This document shows, piece by piece, positions 1 to 5,421 of a stretch of 5,457 nt of DNA. Position numbers and translations under genes: made by a program. Under the pieces are notes generated by a model. That model was not told the origin of the DNA. It made no database searches and saw nothing but the letters and a program-made list of their open reading frames with translations. The stretch covers positions 1-5,457 of the forward strand of contig JAAZOI010000099.1 in NCBI GenBank assembly GCA_012797825.1, given 5' to 3'. This stretch comes from Eubacteriaceae bacterium. GTDB lineage: Bacteria > Bacillota > Clostridia > Eubacteriales > UBA1433. The first letter of the stretch is position 1. Every line of letters begins with the position of its first letter.

Positions 1-269
1 ATAATTAATCCCGGTAAAATTCAGGCAAATGTAGATATAACGCTTCCCATTAATCCGCCCACTTTAAAGCCTACAAAAGAGGCTGTATTTAATGATACCG
101 TACCGGGGGCCATTATTGATATGGTGACCATATCTGCAAATTCTTTTAAGCTAAGCCACCCTTTTTGATCTACTACTATTGATGATATCATAGGCAAAGC
201 GGCATATCCGCCTCCTATGCTGAAAAGGCCTATTTGAATATAACACCACAATAATTTCAGATAAATCAT
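1..269 (-). pseudogene. chrA: Short-chain chromate transporter (ChrA family), interrupted by an in-frame stop and cut by the window edge
   Basis: This is the second half of a paired short-chain ChrA transporter, a membrane protein family that exports chromate or related oxyanions. The ATG at 269 opens an 82-codon stretch with family marks: a first membrane segment running into SIGGGYAALP (residues 18-27), then an APGTVSLNTASFVGFK block (54-69) matching the usual PGP...NxAxFVGYK motif. A TGA at 23-21 stops the frame, but the same frame continues past it as ILPGLII to the window edge. That is the LP-containing start of the next membrane helix. Aligned with the neighbouring ChrA protein (ATVLPALII), the TGA replaces exactly one residue. 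A single-base nonsense change (for example GGA to TGA) or a sequencing error is the simplest reading. The start overlaps the upstream ChrA stop as ATGA, with AGAGGG nine bases before it, so the two are translationally coupled. Family members are usually near 180-190 residues, so an 82-residue product would be non-functional unless the stop is read through. Confidence 0.65.
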
Positions 270-850
270 TTTTTAAAGCCCTCTTTATAAAGTTTGTAAT
301 ATGAATAAGCAATGCCTATGCATGCTGCTGATAATATTGTTATCGGAACACTGAACTTAAAAATAAATGCCGCAATAAAAGCCGTTATAAGTATAGCAAT
401 TACAAGAATGTTTTTATTTTTTACTAAATCTTTGCCCATTTTATATACTAAATTTAAAATAACTGCTGCAGCTCCCGCCTGCATTCCTTTAAATAAGCTG
501 ATTATTATAACATTATCTTTAATTTTATTGTAAGATAATGTAAGGGCTGAAACAATAATAAGTGCAGGCAAGACTGTCGCCAATAATGACAGCAGTGCTC
601 CCCTAACGCCTAAAATTCTATAACCTATTATCATAGCCGCGTTTCCCGCAATAACGCCCGGGGTAGACTGCGCCATAGCTATTATATCTATCATTTCTTC
701 ACTTTTAATCCAGCCGTATGTTTCTACAAAACGTTTTCTTAAAAGATCAATTATTACAAGCCCGCCGCCAAAAGCGACCGAGCTTATGTATAAAGTTGAG
801 AAAAATAATTTAATTGCTATTTCTTTTTTACTTAAATTGATATAATTCAT
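266..850 (-). CDS. chrA: Short-chain chromate transporter (ChrA family), intact partner
   Basis: This is an integral membrane protein of the chromate ion transporter family. At 194 residues it has the normal length for the short single-domain form, which works as a pair with a second short ChrA protein (here the damaged gene just downstream). Visible marks are FGGG at 27-30 after the first hydrophobic segment, the conserved AQSTPGVIAGN block at 60-70 followed by GYR, and an LP at 94-95 in a membrane helix. Further hydrophobic spans lie near 84-106, 116-136, 147-164 and 166-185, with a lysine-rich C-terminus. The ATG has a GAGG site six bases upstream. The gene starts 12 bases after the papain-like gene stops and ends in a four-base ATGA overlap with the next gene, so all three form an operon. 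The family is clear. Chromate as the true substrate is inferred from the name only, and sulfate-like anions are also possible. Confidence 0.88.
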   Translation of the reverse strand: MNYINLSKKEIAIKLFFSTLYISSVAFGGGLVIIDLLRKRFVETYGWIKSEEMIDIIAMAQSTPGVIAGNAAMIIGYRILGVRGALLSLLATVLPALIIVSALTLSYNKIKDNVIIISLFKGMQAGAAAVILNLVYKMGKDLVKNKNILVIAILITAFIAAFIFKFSVPITILSAACIGIAYSYYKLYKEGFKK

Positions 851-862
851 AAAATTCCTCGT

Positions 863-1480
863 TTATATTGTAAAATACACAAACCCTCCGCCAAGCGTAG
901 TTGTTTTTAACCATAAAGATAAATTTATGTATAATATCTTTCCTTCATCTAAAATGCATATAACTGCATTATCAATATCTTTGGCATCAATTTCAACTAT
1001 AGTGACCCAATGCCATCGGTATAAGCTTTTTTCTTCACCGTTGCAGAGATTTAAAAACGCTACCGGACAGTCTGCCTCTAACCCGTTTGTTATAAACTTT
1101 ACCGCCTCATCCATTTTCGGGCGTGCTGATTTTCCTTGAGGTATATCTAAAACAAAATAATTTAAATATAAACCTTTTGATTTAGCATATTCCAATATGC
1201 CGTCATAAAGCATTTTTGTTGTATTTACTCCCCTTATCGAAGGGGTTACATAATGCCACATTTCATCCATGATTTTAATGGCACTTTTTTTATTTATTAC
1301 ATTGTAATTACCGAAAAGTCTTTTATAATAAACATACATGAATATATTGCATGACGCGCTTGGTCCGCACCCTGCTTTTTGCTTCCATATATTACTATAC
1401 CATGCCTGATCACACCCGTAATATACTTCATTTGTTTTATCATCTTTTATTTTTAATTGATTTATATTAGTAAGCTGCAC
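863..1480 (-). CDS. Uncharacterised papain-like (C39-like) cysteine-protease-fold protein
   Basis: I do not recognise a named function. The protein has a likely catalytic cysteine in KAGCGPSASCN, like the CGP(S/T)A nucleophile motif of papain-fold and C39-like peptidases. A histidine follows in RWHWVTIVEI, and an acidic or Asn position in LDEGKILYIN could complete a triad. Numbered from the GTG start these are Cys38, His157 and Asp178 (or Asn186). There is no signal peptide or membrane span, so it should act in the cytoplasm. I chose the GTG at 1480 (205 residues) because GGAG lies seven bases upstream. The ATG at 1495 (210 residues) has no ribosome binding site and would start only about 14 bases after the predicted transcript start. 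It is the first gene of the operon with the two ChrA genes, but nothing visible explains a link to transport. It could be a peptidase, a deamidase or an inactive relative. The fold call is moderately sure and the activity is inference. Confidence 0.72.
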   Translation of the reverse strand: MQLTNINQLKIKDDKTNEVYYGCDQAWYSNIWKQKAGCGPSASCNIFMYVYYKRLFGNYNVINKKSAIKIMDEMWHYVTPSIRGVNTTKMLYDGILEYAKSKGLYLNYFVLDIPQGKSARPKMDEAVKFITNGLEADCPVAFLNLCNGEEKSLYRWHWVTIVEIDAKDIDNAVICILDEGKILYINLSLWLKTTTLGGGFVYFTI

Positions 1481-1487
1481 TGTTTCA

Positions 1488-1491
1488 CTCC
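1488..1491 (-). promoter_or_regulatory. Ribosome binding site that decides the papain-like gene start
   Basis: GGAG on the minus strand lies seven bases before the GTG at 1480, which is ideal spacing. It falls inside the codons that would follow the ATG at 1495, which itself has no such site. This favours the GTG start. Confidence 0.6.
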
Positions 1492-1515
1492 GCATTAATA
1501 ACTGAATTTTGCTAA

Positions 1516-1521
1516 ATTATA
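1516..1521 (-). promoter_or_regulatory. Putative -10 element for the papain-like/ChrA operon
   Basis: A perfect TATAAT on the minus strand would place the transcript start near 1509, about 30 bases before the GTG start of the papain-like gene. No good -35 is visible at 17 bases (TATTTT at 1544-1539), so the promoter is weak or needs an activator. Confidence 0.4.
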
Positions 1522-1613
1522 CTTTATTTTTTTATAAAAAAATACTTTTAATCAAAAATATTATTAATTTATTTTTTCTATTAAATATATTTTCTCTTTT
1601 GCAAATAATAGTG

Positions 1614-1619
1614 TAATAT
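1614..1619 (+). promoter_or_regulatory. Putative -10 element for the Rrf2-family regulator
   Basis: TAATAT, preceded directly by TG, would place the transcript start near 1626, about 27 bases before the ATG. No convincing -35 is present (TTTCTC at 1591-1596 at best). The predicted start falls inside the ACATATATGT palindrome, as expected for an autoregulated gene. Confidence 0.4.
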
Positions 1620-1622
1620 AAG

Positions 1623-1636
1623 AATACATATATGTT
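1623..1636 (+). promoter_or_regulatory. Candidate operator, copy 1 (palindromic, Rrf2 regulator promoter)
   Basis: AATACATATATGTT is built on the perfect palindrome ACATATATGT (1626-1635). It sits at the predicted start of transcription of the regulator gene, just after its -10 element. The identical 14 bases occur, on the opposite strand, at the cysK promoter (3107-3120). I see no other copy in the window. A site shared by a regulator gene and a likely target, both at +1, is what a repressor operator looks like. Binding by the Rrf2 protein encoded here is inference. Confidence 0.55.
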
Positions 1637-1643
1637 TTATATT

Positions 1644-1648
1644 GGAGG
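1644..1648 (+). promoter_or_regulatory. Ribosome binding site deciding the Rrf2 regulator start
   Basis: GGAGG stands four bases before the ATG at 1653. It excludes the upstream in-frame ATG at 1632, which lies before this site and inside the candidate operator, so the first seven codons of the longer frame are untranslated leader. Confidence 0.75.
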
Positions 1649-1652
1649 CAAT

Positions 1653-2096
1653 ATGAAAATTTCTGCAAAAGGCAAATACGGTCTTGCGGCCATGATTTTT
1701 ATAGCCCAGCAGCCTGCTGATGAGTGTATAACTGTTCTGAGAATATCGGAAACTTTGGATATTTCGAAAATATATTTGGAGCAGGTTTTCGCCCTGTTAA
1801 AAAAAGCTGAATTAGTAATATCCATAAAAGGTTCAAGCGGCGGATACCGCTTAAGCAAGCAGAGTAAAGAAATCACCGCTTTTGATATCCTAAATGCTGT
1901 GGACGTATCGCTTTTTGAAACCACTGATAAAAATATTTCAGACAAAGCATCCTATATAAGCAAGGCGCTTGATGAAATATTATGGAAAGAATTCGATAAT
2001 ACTATAGTAAAATATTTTACCGGCATTACGCTTTATGAATTAGCTGATGCTTCCTCTAAAAATCAGGCAGGTAAAGAAATTATGTACTATATATAA
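1653..2096 (+). CDS. cymR: Rrf2-family transcriptional regulator, CymR-like
   Basis: This is a 147-residue winged-helix DNA-binding protein of the Rrf2 family. The N-terminus MKISAKGKYGLAAM is the family signature. The recognition helix lies about 38-55 (SKIYLEQVFALLKKAELV), and the wing is the conserved GSSGGYRL at 60-67. The only cysteine is Cys25 in the N-terminal domain. The three cysteines that bind an iron-sulfur cluster in IscR and NsrR are absent, which points to the cluster-free CymR type that controls cysteine and sulfur genes. The end, EIMYYI, resembles the C-terminus I remember for Bacillus CymR and finishes in Ile, the residue cysteine synthase partners insert into the CysK active site. 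The gene faces cysK tail to tail and shares a palindromic site with its promoter. In Bacillus, CymR represses with CysK as partner. The family is certain; CymR identity rests on context and these features. Confidence 0.82.
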   Translation: MKISAKGKYGLAAMIFIAQQPADECITVLRISETLDISKIYLEQVFALLKKAELVISIKGSSGGYRLSKQSKEITAFDILNAVDVSLFETTDKNISDKASYISKALDEILWKEFDNTIVKYFTGITLYELADASSKNQAGKEIMYYI

Positions 2097-2101
2097 AAAA
2101 T

Positions 2102-2132
2102 AAAAAAAGCAAGAAATTTTCTTGCTTTTTTT
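2102..2132. terminator. Bidirectional rho-independent terminator between the regulator and cysK
   Basis: GCAAGA (2109-2114) pairs with TCTTGC (2120-2125) around a five-base loop. Seven A bases before and seven T bases after extend the stem and supply a U-tract in either direction. It lies 5 bases after the regulator stop and 11 bases after the cysK stop on the other strand, so it serves both convergent genes. Confidence 0.88.
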
Positions 2133-2143
2133 ATTATAAAGAT

Positions 2144-3076
2144 TTATTCTGAAAATAAAGGAGTTGATAAATACCGTTCCCCTGTATCCGGGAGCAGCAC
2201 AACTATTGTTTTGCCTTTGTTTTCTTCTCTTTTGGCTATTTGCACGCCTGCCCACAATGCCGCCCCAGAAGATATTCCTACAAGCAGCCCTTCGTCTTTA
2301 GCTATTTGCCTTCCGATTATAAAAGCGTCATCGTTTTTTACCGCAATAATTTCATCGTATATGTCTCTGTTAAGAGTATCAGGCACAAAATTTGCCCCTA
2401 TTCCCTGTATTTTATGGCTTCCCGCAACACCTTTTGACAGCAGCGGAGAATCATGCGGTTCTACAGCGACAATTTTTATATTAGGGTTCTTTTCTTTTAA
2501 ATATTCACCTACCCCTGTAATTGTCCCGCCTGTGCCTATGCCTGCAATAAAATAATCAATTTTTCCGTTTGTATCATTCCAAATCTCCGGTCCTGTCGTT
2601 TTTCTGTGAATGGCAGGATTTGCCGGATTTTCAAATTGGCTCGGAATAAAACTGTTAGGTATTGTTTTTGCAAGCTCAATAGATTTCTCAACCGCGCCCT
2701 TCATGCCTTTAGGTCCTTCTGTTAAAACAATTTCCGCGCCATACGCTTTTATTAAATTTCTTCTCTCAACGCTCATTGTCTCAGGCATTGTAAGTATTAC
2801 ACGATATCCTCTGGACGCTCCCACTGAAGCCAACCCTATGCCGGTATTGCCGCTAGTAGGTTCAATTATTACAGCGCCTTCTTTAATTAAGCCTCTTTCT
2901 TCCGCGTCATCAAGCATGGATTTTGCTATTCTGTCTTTTACGCTTCCCGCAGGATTAAAGTATTCAAGCTTTGCAAGAATTGTTGCATTAAGATTATTTC
3001 TTTTATTGAACTTTGTTATTTCAAGCAGAGGCGTATTGCCTATAAGTTCAGTCAAACTTTTATATATCTTTGACAT
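2144..3076 (-). CDS. cysK: Cysteine synthase (O-acetylserine sulfhydrylase), CysK type
   Basis: This cytoplasmic PLP enzyme makes L-cysteine and acetate from O-acetyl-L-serine and sulfide, the last step of assimilatory cysteine synthesis. At 310 residues it has full family length. The PLP-binding Lys47 lies in NPAGSVKDR. The substrate-binding loop TSGNTG is at 74-79, the phosphate-binding glycine loop GIGTGGT at 179-185, and the pyridine-nitrogen serine region GISSGAA at 268-273. [11 protein letters not shown] at 222-232 is typical of CysK rather than of cystathionine beta-synthase. The ATG has AAGGAG eight bases upstream. The gene is monocistronic, with its own promoter near 3129-3156 and a terminator at 2102-2132. 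It converges with a CymR-like regulator. In Bacillus, CysK binds CymR and strengthens repression when cysteine is plentiful, so this protein may be both enzyme and co-repressor. The enzyme call is very sure; the regulatory role is inferred from Bacillus. Confidence 0.96.
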   Translation of the reverse strand: MSKIYKSLTELIGNTPLLEITKFNKRNNLNATILAKLEYFNPAGSVKDRIAKSMLDDAEERGLIKEGAVIIEPTSGNTGIGLASVGASRGYRVILTMPETMSVERRNLIKAYGAEIVLTEGPKGMKGAVEKSIELAKTIPNSFIPSQFENPANPAIHRKTTGPEIWNDTNGKIDYFIAGIGTGGTITGVGEYLKEKNPNIKIVAVEPHDSPLLSKGVAGSHKIQGIGANFVPDTLNRDIYDEIIAVKNDDAFIIGRQIAKDEGLLVGISSGAALWAGVQIAKREENKGKTIVVLLPDTGERYLSTPLFSE

Positions 3077-3106
3077 AATATATACTCCTTATACTATTAT
3101 ATATTT

Positions 3107-3120
3107 AACATATATGTATT
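3107..3120 (-). promoter_or_regulatory. Candidate operator, copy 2 (palindromic, cysK promoter)
   Basis: On the minus strand this reads AATACATATATGTT, identical over 14 bases to the site at the Rrf2 regulator promoter (1623-1636), with the palindrome ACATATATGT at 3108-3117. It begins about two bases after the predicted cysK transcript start, where a bound repressor would block initiation or early elongation. The region is AT-rich, which lowers the weight of any single match, but the length of identity and the matching position in both promoters support it. Confidence 0.55.
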
Positions 3121-3128
3121 ATATGTTT

Positions 3129-3156
3129 ATAATATTCTAATATATTTTTTTGTCAA
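3129..3156 (-). promoter_or_regulatory. cysK promoter (sigma-A type)
   Basis: A perfect -35 TTGACA (3156-3151) and a -10 TATTAT (3134-3129) are separated by 16 bases. This gives a transcript start near 3122 and a leader of about 45 bases before the cysK ATG. The strong -35 suggests high unrepressed expression, so control is likely by a repressor at the palindrome just downstream. Confidence 0.72.
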
Positions 3157-3170
3157 TAGTTTTTATAAAA

Positions 3171-3199
3171 ATATCTTTTATAAATTTTATAAAAGATAT
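3171..3199 (-). terminator. AT-rich inverted repeat, probable terminator of the kinase-phosphatase operon
   Basis: Fourteen bases (3171-3184) are perfectly repeated in inverted form (3186-3199) around one central base. On the minus strand the hairpin lies 8 bases after the HAD phosphatase stop and is followed by TTTTT, as in a rho-independent terminator. The stem has only two G-C pairs, so it would be weak. It ends 15 bases before the cysK -35, so it could instead or also be a protein-binding site. Confidence 0.5.
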
Positions 3200-3207
3200 C
3201 TTATGTA

Positions 3208-3867
3208 TTATAAGTAATTTAAAATCTCAATAGGTTTCCTTATCCTTACGGTCGCATCTTTGCCCTCAACAGCGTCTCCGTATCCGTATTCGCAGAATAT
3301 TGAATAAATATTATTAGATTGCGCTGTTTTTATATCGTGAAATCTGTCGCCTATCATTACTTGATTTAAAGGATATTTATTCTTGATTTCACTTAATATT
3401 TCATGTTTAGGTTTATTGTCATATATGCCGGAACATACCATATCATCAAAATAACAATTCAGACCAAATATTTTATCCGCGCTTTCCATATACTCTTTTC
3501 CGCAGTTGCTTAAAAACACCAACACATATCCCTTTTCTTTTAATTTCTTTAACACATCTGTAATATTTTCAAAAAGTCTTGCGTTTCCTTTGCGTACCTG
3601 CGCCGCCATTTCTTCTGCTATAATCTCTTCAGCATGCCTTCTGTATTTAATTTCTAAATCCTTCATAAATACATCCCACATTTCACTGTCTGTATATCCC
3701 AGCCATTTGGCAATTTCATAATCTGCAAAATCTTTTGGCTCAGCCTTATTAATGCTTACTAAGTATTCATAAGCTTTACGGAACGCAGGCACATAAATTA
3801 TTATGCTGTCGTGCAAAGTCCCGTCATAATCAAAATAGATAGTTTTAATATTGTTTAATTTTTCCAT
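3208..3867 (-). CDS. HAD-superfamily phosphatase (phosphoglycolate phosphatase-like)
   Basis: This is a cytoplasmic haloacid dehalogenase-superfamily hydrolase that removes phosphate from a small metabolite through an aspartyl-phosphate intermediate. All four motifs are present (numbered from the chosen start): nucleophile Asp13 and acid/base Asp15 in DYDGT, Ser120 in FLSNCG, a lysine in NKPKHE (Lys152 or Lys154), and metal-binding Asp174 and Asp178 in GDRFHD. A helical cap domain of about 75 residues (near 20-95) sits between motifs I and II, as in subfamily I. I chose the ATG at 3867 (219 residues) because AAGGA lies five bases before it. The ATG at 3873 overlaps that site. It follows the nucleoside kinase gene by 26 bases with no promoter or terminator between, so both are probably co-transcribed. 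The natural substrate cannot be read from sequence; a sugar phosphate, phosphoglycolate or nucleotide is possible. Confidence 0.88.
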   Translation of the reverse strand: MEKLNNIKTIYFDYDGTLHDSIIIYVPAFRKAYEYLVSINKAEPKDFADYEIAKWLGYTDSEMWDVFMKDLEIKYRRHAEEIIAEEMAAQVRKGNARLFENITDVLKKLKEKGYVLVFLSNCGKEYMESADKIFGLNCYFDDMVCSGIYDNKPKHEILSEIKNKYPLNQVMIGDRFHDIKTAQSNNIYSIFCEYGYGDAVEGKDATVRIRKPIEILNYL

Positions 3868-3872
3868 AAACA

Positions 3873-3877
3873 TCCTT
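3873..3877 (-). promoter_or_regulatory. Ribosome binding site deciding the HAD phosphatase start
   Basis: AAGGA on the minus strand stands five bases before the ATG at 3867. It abuts and overlaps the alternative ATG at 3873, which therefore has no usable site. The true protein is two residues shorter than the longest frame. Confidence 0.65.
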
Positions 3878-3893
3878 AAAAATTTGATACGAT

Positions 3894-5279
3894 TTAGTCA
3901 AAATAAATGCTTCCGCCAATAAATTCTCTTATAATAGAATTATAAGGAATTTTTGAAATATCAATCGGATTAAAGAAAGATAATAAATTTGATAATCTTT
4001 CCGCCGTTAAGTAAAATTCACATTCTTTGTCAACTTTTTTAAGAGTATCATCCGCAAAAGTTCTCAGAGCGTTCATTTCATATAAAAGGCTGGAATTAAA
4101 CATAACATCGGCTTCTTCCTGAAATTTAAATACGTTTTTATGTTCGCCTCTTCTTACGCTGGGCCATTGATTAAATGTATATTCCGGCGTGCATGCCCTG
4201 TATTTTTGATCTCGTATCATCCTTCTTATTAATCTGACTTCTGTTGTAGGCACCCTGTTTACCAAATCAATATTCGGTCCGAACAAAGCGCTGATATAAA
4301 TCCTGAAAAATATATTTCTGTAAATGGATGGCATTAATTCGGGGTTTAAGGCGTGAATTCCTTCTACTACCAATATCTCATCATGTTCCAGCCTCATTTT
4401 TCTCGTCTCTTCCATTCTGTTGCCTGTCACAAAATCGAATATAGGTGCTTGTATGGTTTTACCGTCAATTAAGTCTTTTACGTGCCGATGAATTAATCTT
4501 AAATCCAATGCATCCAAATTTTCAAAATCATAATTGCCTTGCTTATCTTTAGGAGTAACTTCCCTGTTTACAAAATAATCGTCAAGAGATAGCGGTTTCG
4601 GCTTTATTCCGTTTACTCTGAGCTGTGTTGACAATCTGTTTATAAAAGAAGTTTTTCCCGAAGATGACGGACCTGATATTAACACAACTCTAATTGAACG
4701 TTTTTGATTAAGTATCAAATCTGCTATGTCTGATATTTCTTTTTCCTGCCTTGCTTCCGCAATATTTATAAGTTCTAAACTTCGCCCCGAAGATATTGCT
4801 TCATTTATATCCGATACTAACTGCACATCCACTTTTTTCAACCATAATTGAGTGTTTTCATATGTTTTTGATAATTTTTCAGGATATACAAAAGGTTTAT
4901 CAGCTTCTTTTCTTATATTGCTGAAATCTATTATGAAGCCGTCGGAAAATGGTACAATATGAAAGGCTTCAACAAGCGACGAACGCAGCCTTGCCGGATA
5001 AATAAGTTTCATTTTTATATTATCAACATCATATTCATAATAATTATTATTCTTGCCGATAAAATTAATCGCAACATCAGAATTAACCCACTGCAGAATT
5101 TTTGCCTCTATCTGTTTTACTTCACGTACTGAAAGTACTGAATTTAATAATCTGCAATATATCCCGCTTTGAATAGAGTATGCTACTTTTAATTCATCTT
5201 CCGGAAACAGTTCTTTTATAACCTTTATGAGTCCCAATAAAACAGTCTGGCTGTTTTCTCGCAAATGCATTTCTTTCAC
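3894..5279 (-). CDS. Nucleoside (uridine-type) kinase with N-terminal ThrRS-like domain, lacking TGS
   Basis: This is a P-loop kinase of the phosphoribulokinase/uridine kinase family, expected to phosphorylate a nucleoside in salvage. Residues 1-120 resemble the second additional domain of threonyl-tRNA synthetase (ELFPEDELKVAYSIQSGIYC, then AFHIVPFSDGFIIDF). The kinase domain spans about 195-415 and has Walker A GPSSSGKTS (203-211), SLDDYF (231-236), VEGIHALN (305-312), an Arg-rich RLIRRMIRD lid (349-357) and WPSVRRGE. The C-terminal SIIREFIGGS is typical of the clostridial members. Those members, as I remember them, run near 550 residues and start with a TGS domain; this one has 461 and begins at the ThrRS-like domain. 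The GTG at 5279 is supported by AGGG seven bases upstream within AGGGTGAT, a long match to the 16S anti-SD. It is the first gene of a pair with the HAD phosphatase. The family is sure; the exact nucleoside is unknown. Confidence 0.88.
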   Translation of the reverse strand: MKEMHLRENSQTVLLGLIKVIKELFPEDELKVAYSIQSGIYCRLLNSVLSVREVKQIEAKILQWVNSDVAINFIGKNNNYYEYDVDNIKMKLIYPARLRSSLVEAFHIVPFSDGFIIDFSNIRKEADKPFVYPEKLSKTYENTQLWLKKVDVQLVSDINEAISSGRSLELINIAEARQEKEISDIADLILNQKRSIRVVLISGPSSSGKTSFINRLSTQLRVNGIKPKPLSLDDYFVNREVTPKDKQGNYDFENLDALDLRLIHRHVKDLIDGKTIQAPIFDFVTGNRMEETRKMRLEHDEILVVEGIHALNPELMPSIYRNIFFRIYISALFGPNIDLVNRVPTTEVRLIRRMIRDQKYRACTPEYTFNQWPSVRRGEHKNVFKFQEEADVMFNSSLLYEMNALRTFADDTLKKVDKECEFYLTAERLSNLLSFFNPIDISKIPYNSIIREFIGGSIYFD

Positions 5280-5330
5280 AATATCACCCTGGCAGTTAAA
5301 GTATTAAATACTATTAGTAAATTATAGATA

Positions 5331-5359
5331 AGTATACTATTTTTTTTTCAAAAGTTCAA
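5331..5359 (-). promoter_or_regulatory. Promoter of the nucleoside kinase-HAD operon
   Basis: A -35 TTGAAC (5359-5354) and a -10 TATACT (5336-5331) are separated by 17 bases, giving a transcript start near 5324 and a leader of about 45 bases. A second -10 candidate, TATAAT at 5326-5321, pairs with TTGAAA (5351-5346) only at a poor 19-base spacing. Confidence 0.6.
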
Positions 5360-5385
5360 TTTTCATAATATATAATATCTTTAAT

Positions 5386-5421
5386 AAAAGAGCATACAGA
5401 TTAGTCTGTATGCTCTTTTTT
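5386..5421. terminator. Strong rho-independent terminator at the right end
   Basis: A perfect 15-bp stem (5386-5400 with 5405-5419) encloses a four-base TTAG loop. T-runs follow on both strands, so it can stop transcription from either side. No plus-strand gene runs into it here, so it most likely ends a minus-strand gene lying beyond position 5457. It insulates the kinase promoter at 5331-5359. The remaining 36 bases to the edge hold no callable gene. Confidence 0.85.

Noticed and set aside
21..23. TGA read as a sense codon (Trp, Gly or selenocysteine)
   Set aside because: TGA ends the adjacent ChrA gene at a normal length with a classic ATGA overlap. Trp is written TGG in these genes, and none of the other five genes contains an internal TGA. 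A nonsense change or error is simpler.
1632..1652. Seven extra N-terminal codons for the Rrf2 regulator
   Set aside because: The GGAGG site lies inside this stretch, just before ATG 1653, and the family's N-terminus MKIS begins there.
1637..1945. Minus-strand open frame of 102 codons over the Rrf2 regulator
   Set aside because: The plus-strand gene has the full Rrf2 signature and a ribosome binding site. The minus-strand frame is its shadow.
2040..2255. Minus-strand open frame of 71 codons across the shared terminator
   Set aside because: It spans the terminator and the ends of two convergent genes in a different frame and has no family resemblance.
2211..2555. Plus-strand open frame of 114 codons, and a shorter one at 2240-2437
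   Set aside because: Both are antisense to cysK and have low-complexity, Pro/Ser-rich translations typical of shadow frames.
2610..3140. Plus-strand open frame of 176 codons opposite cysK
   Set aside because: It lies antisense to an unmistakable cysteine synthase gene, matches no family I recognise and is explained by codon bias on the other strand.
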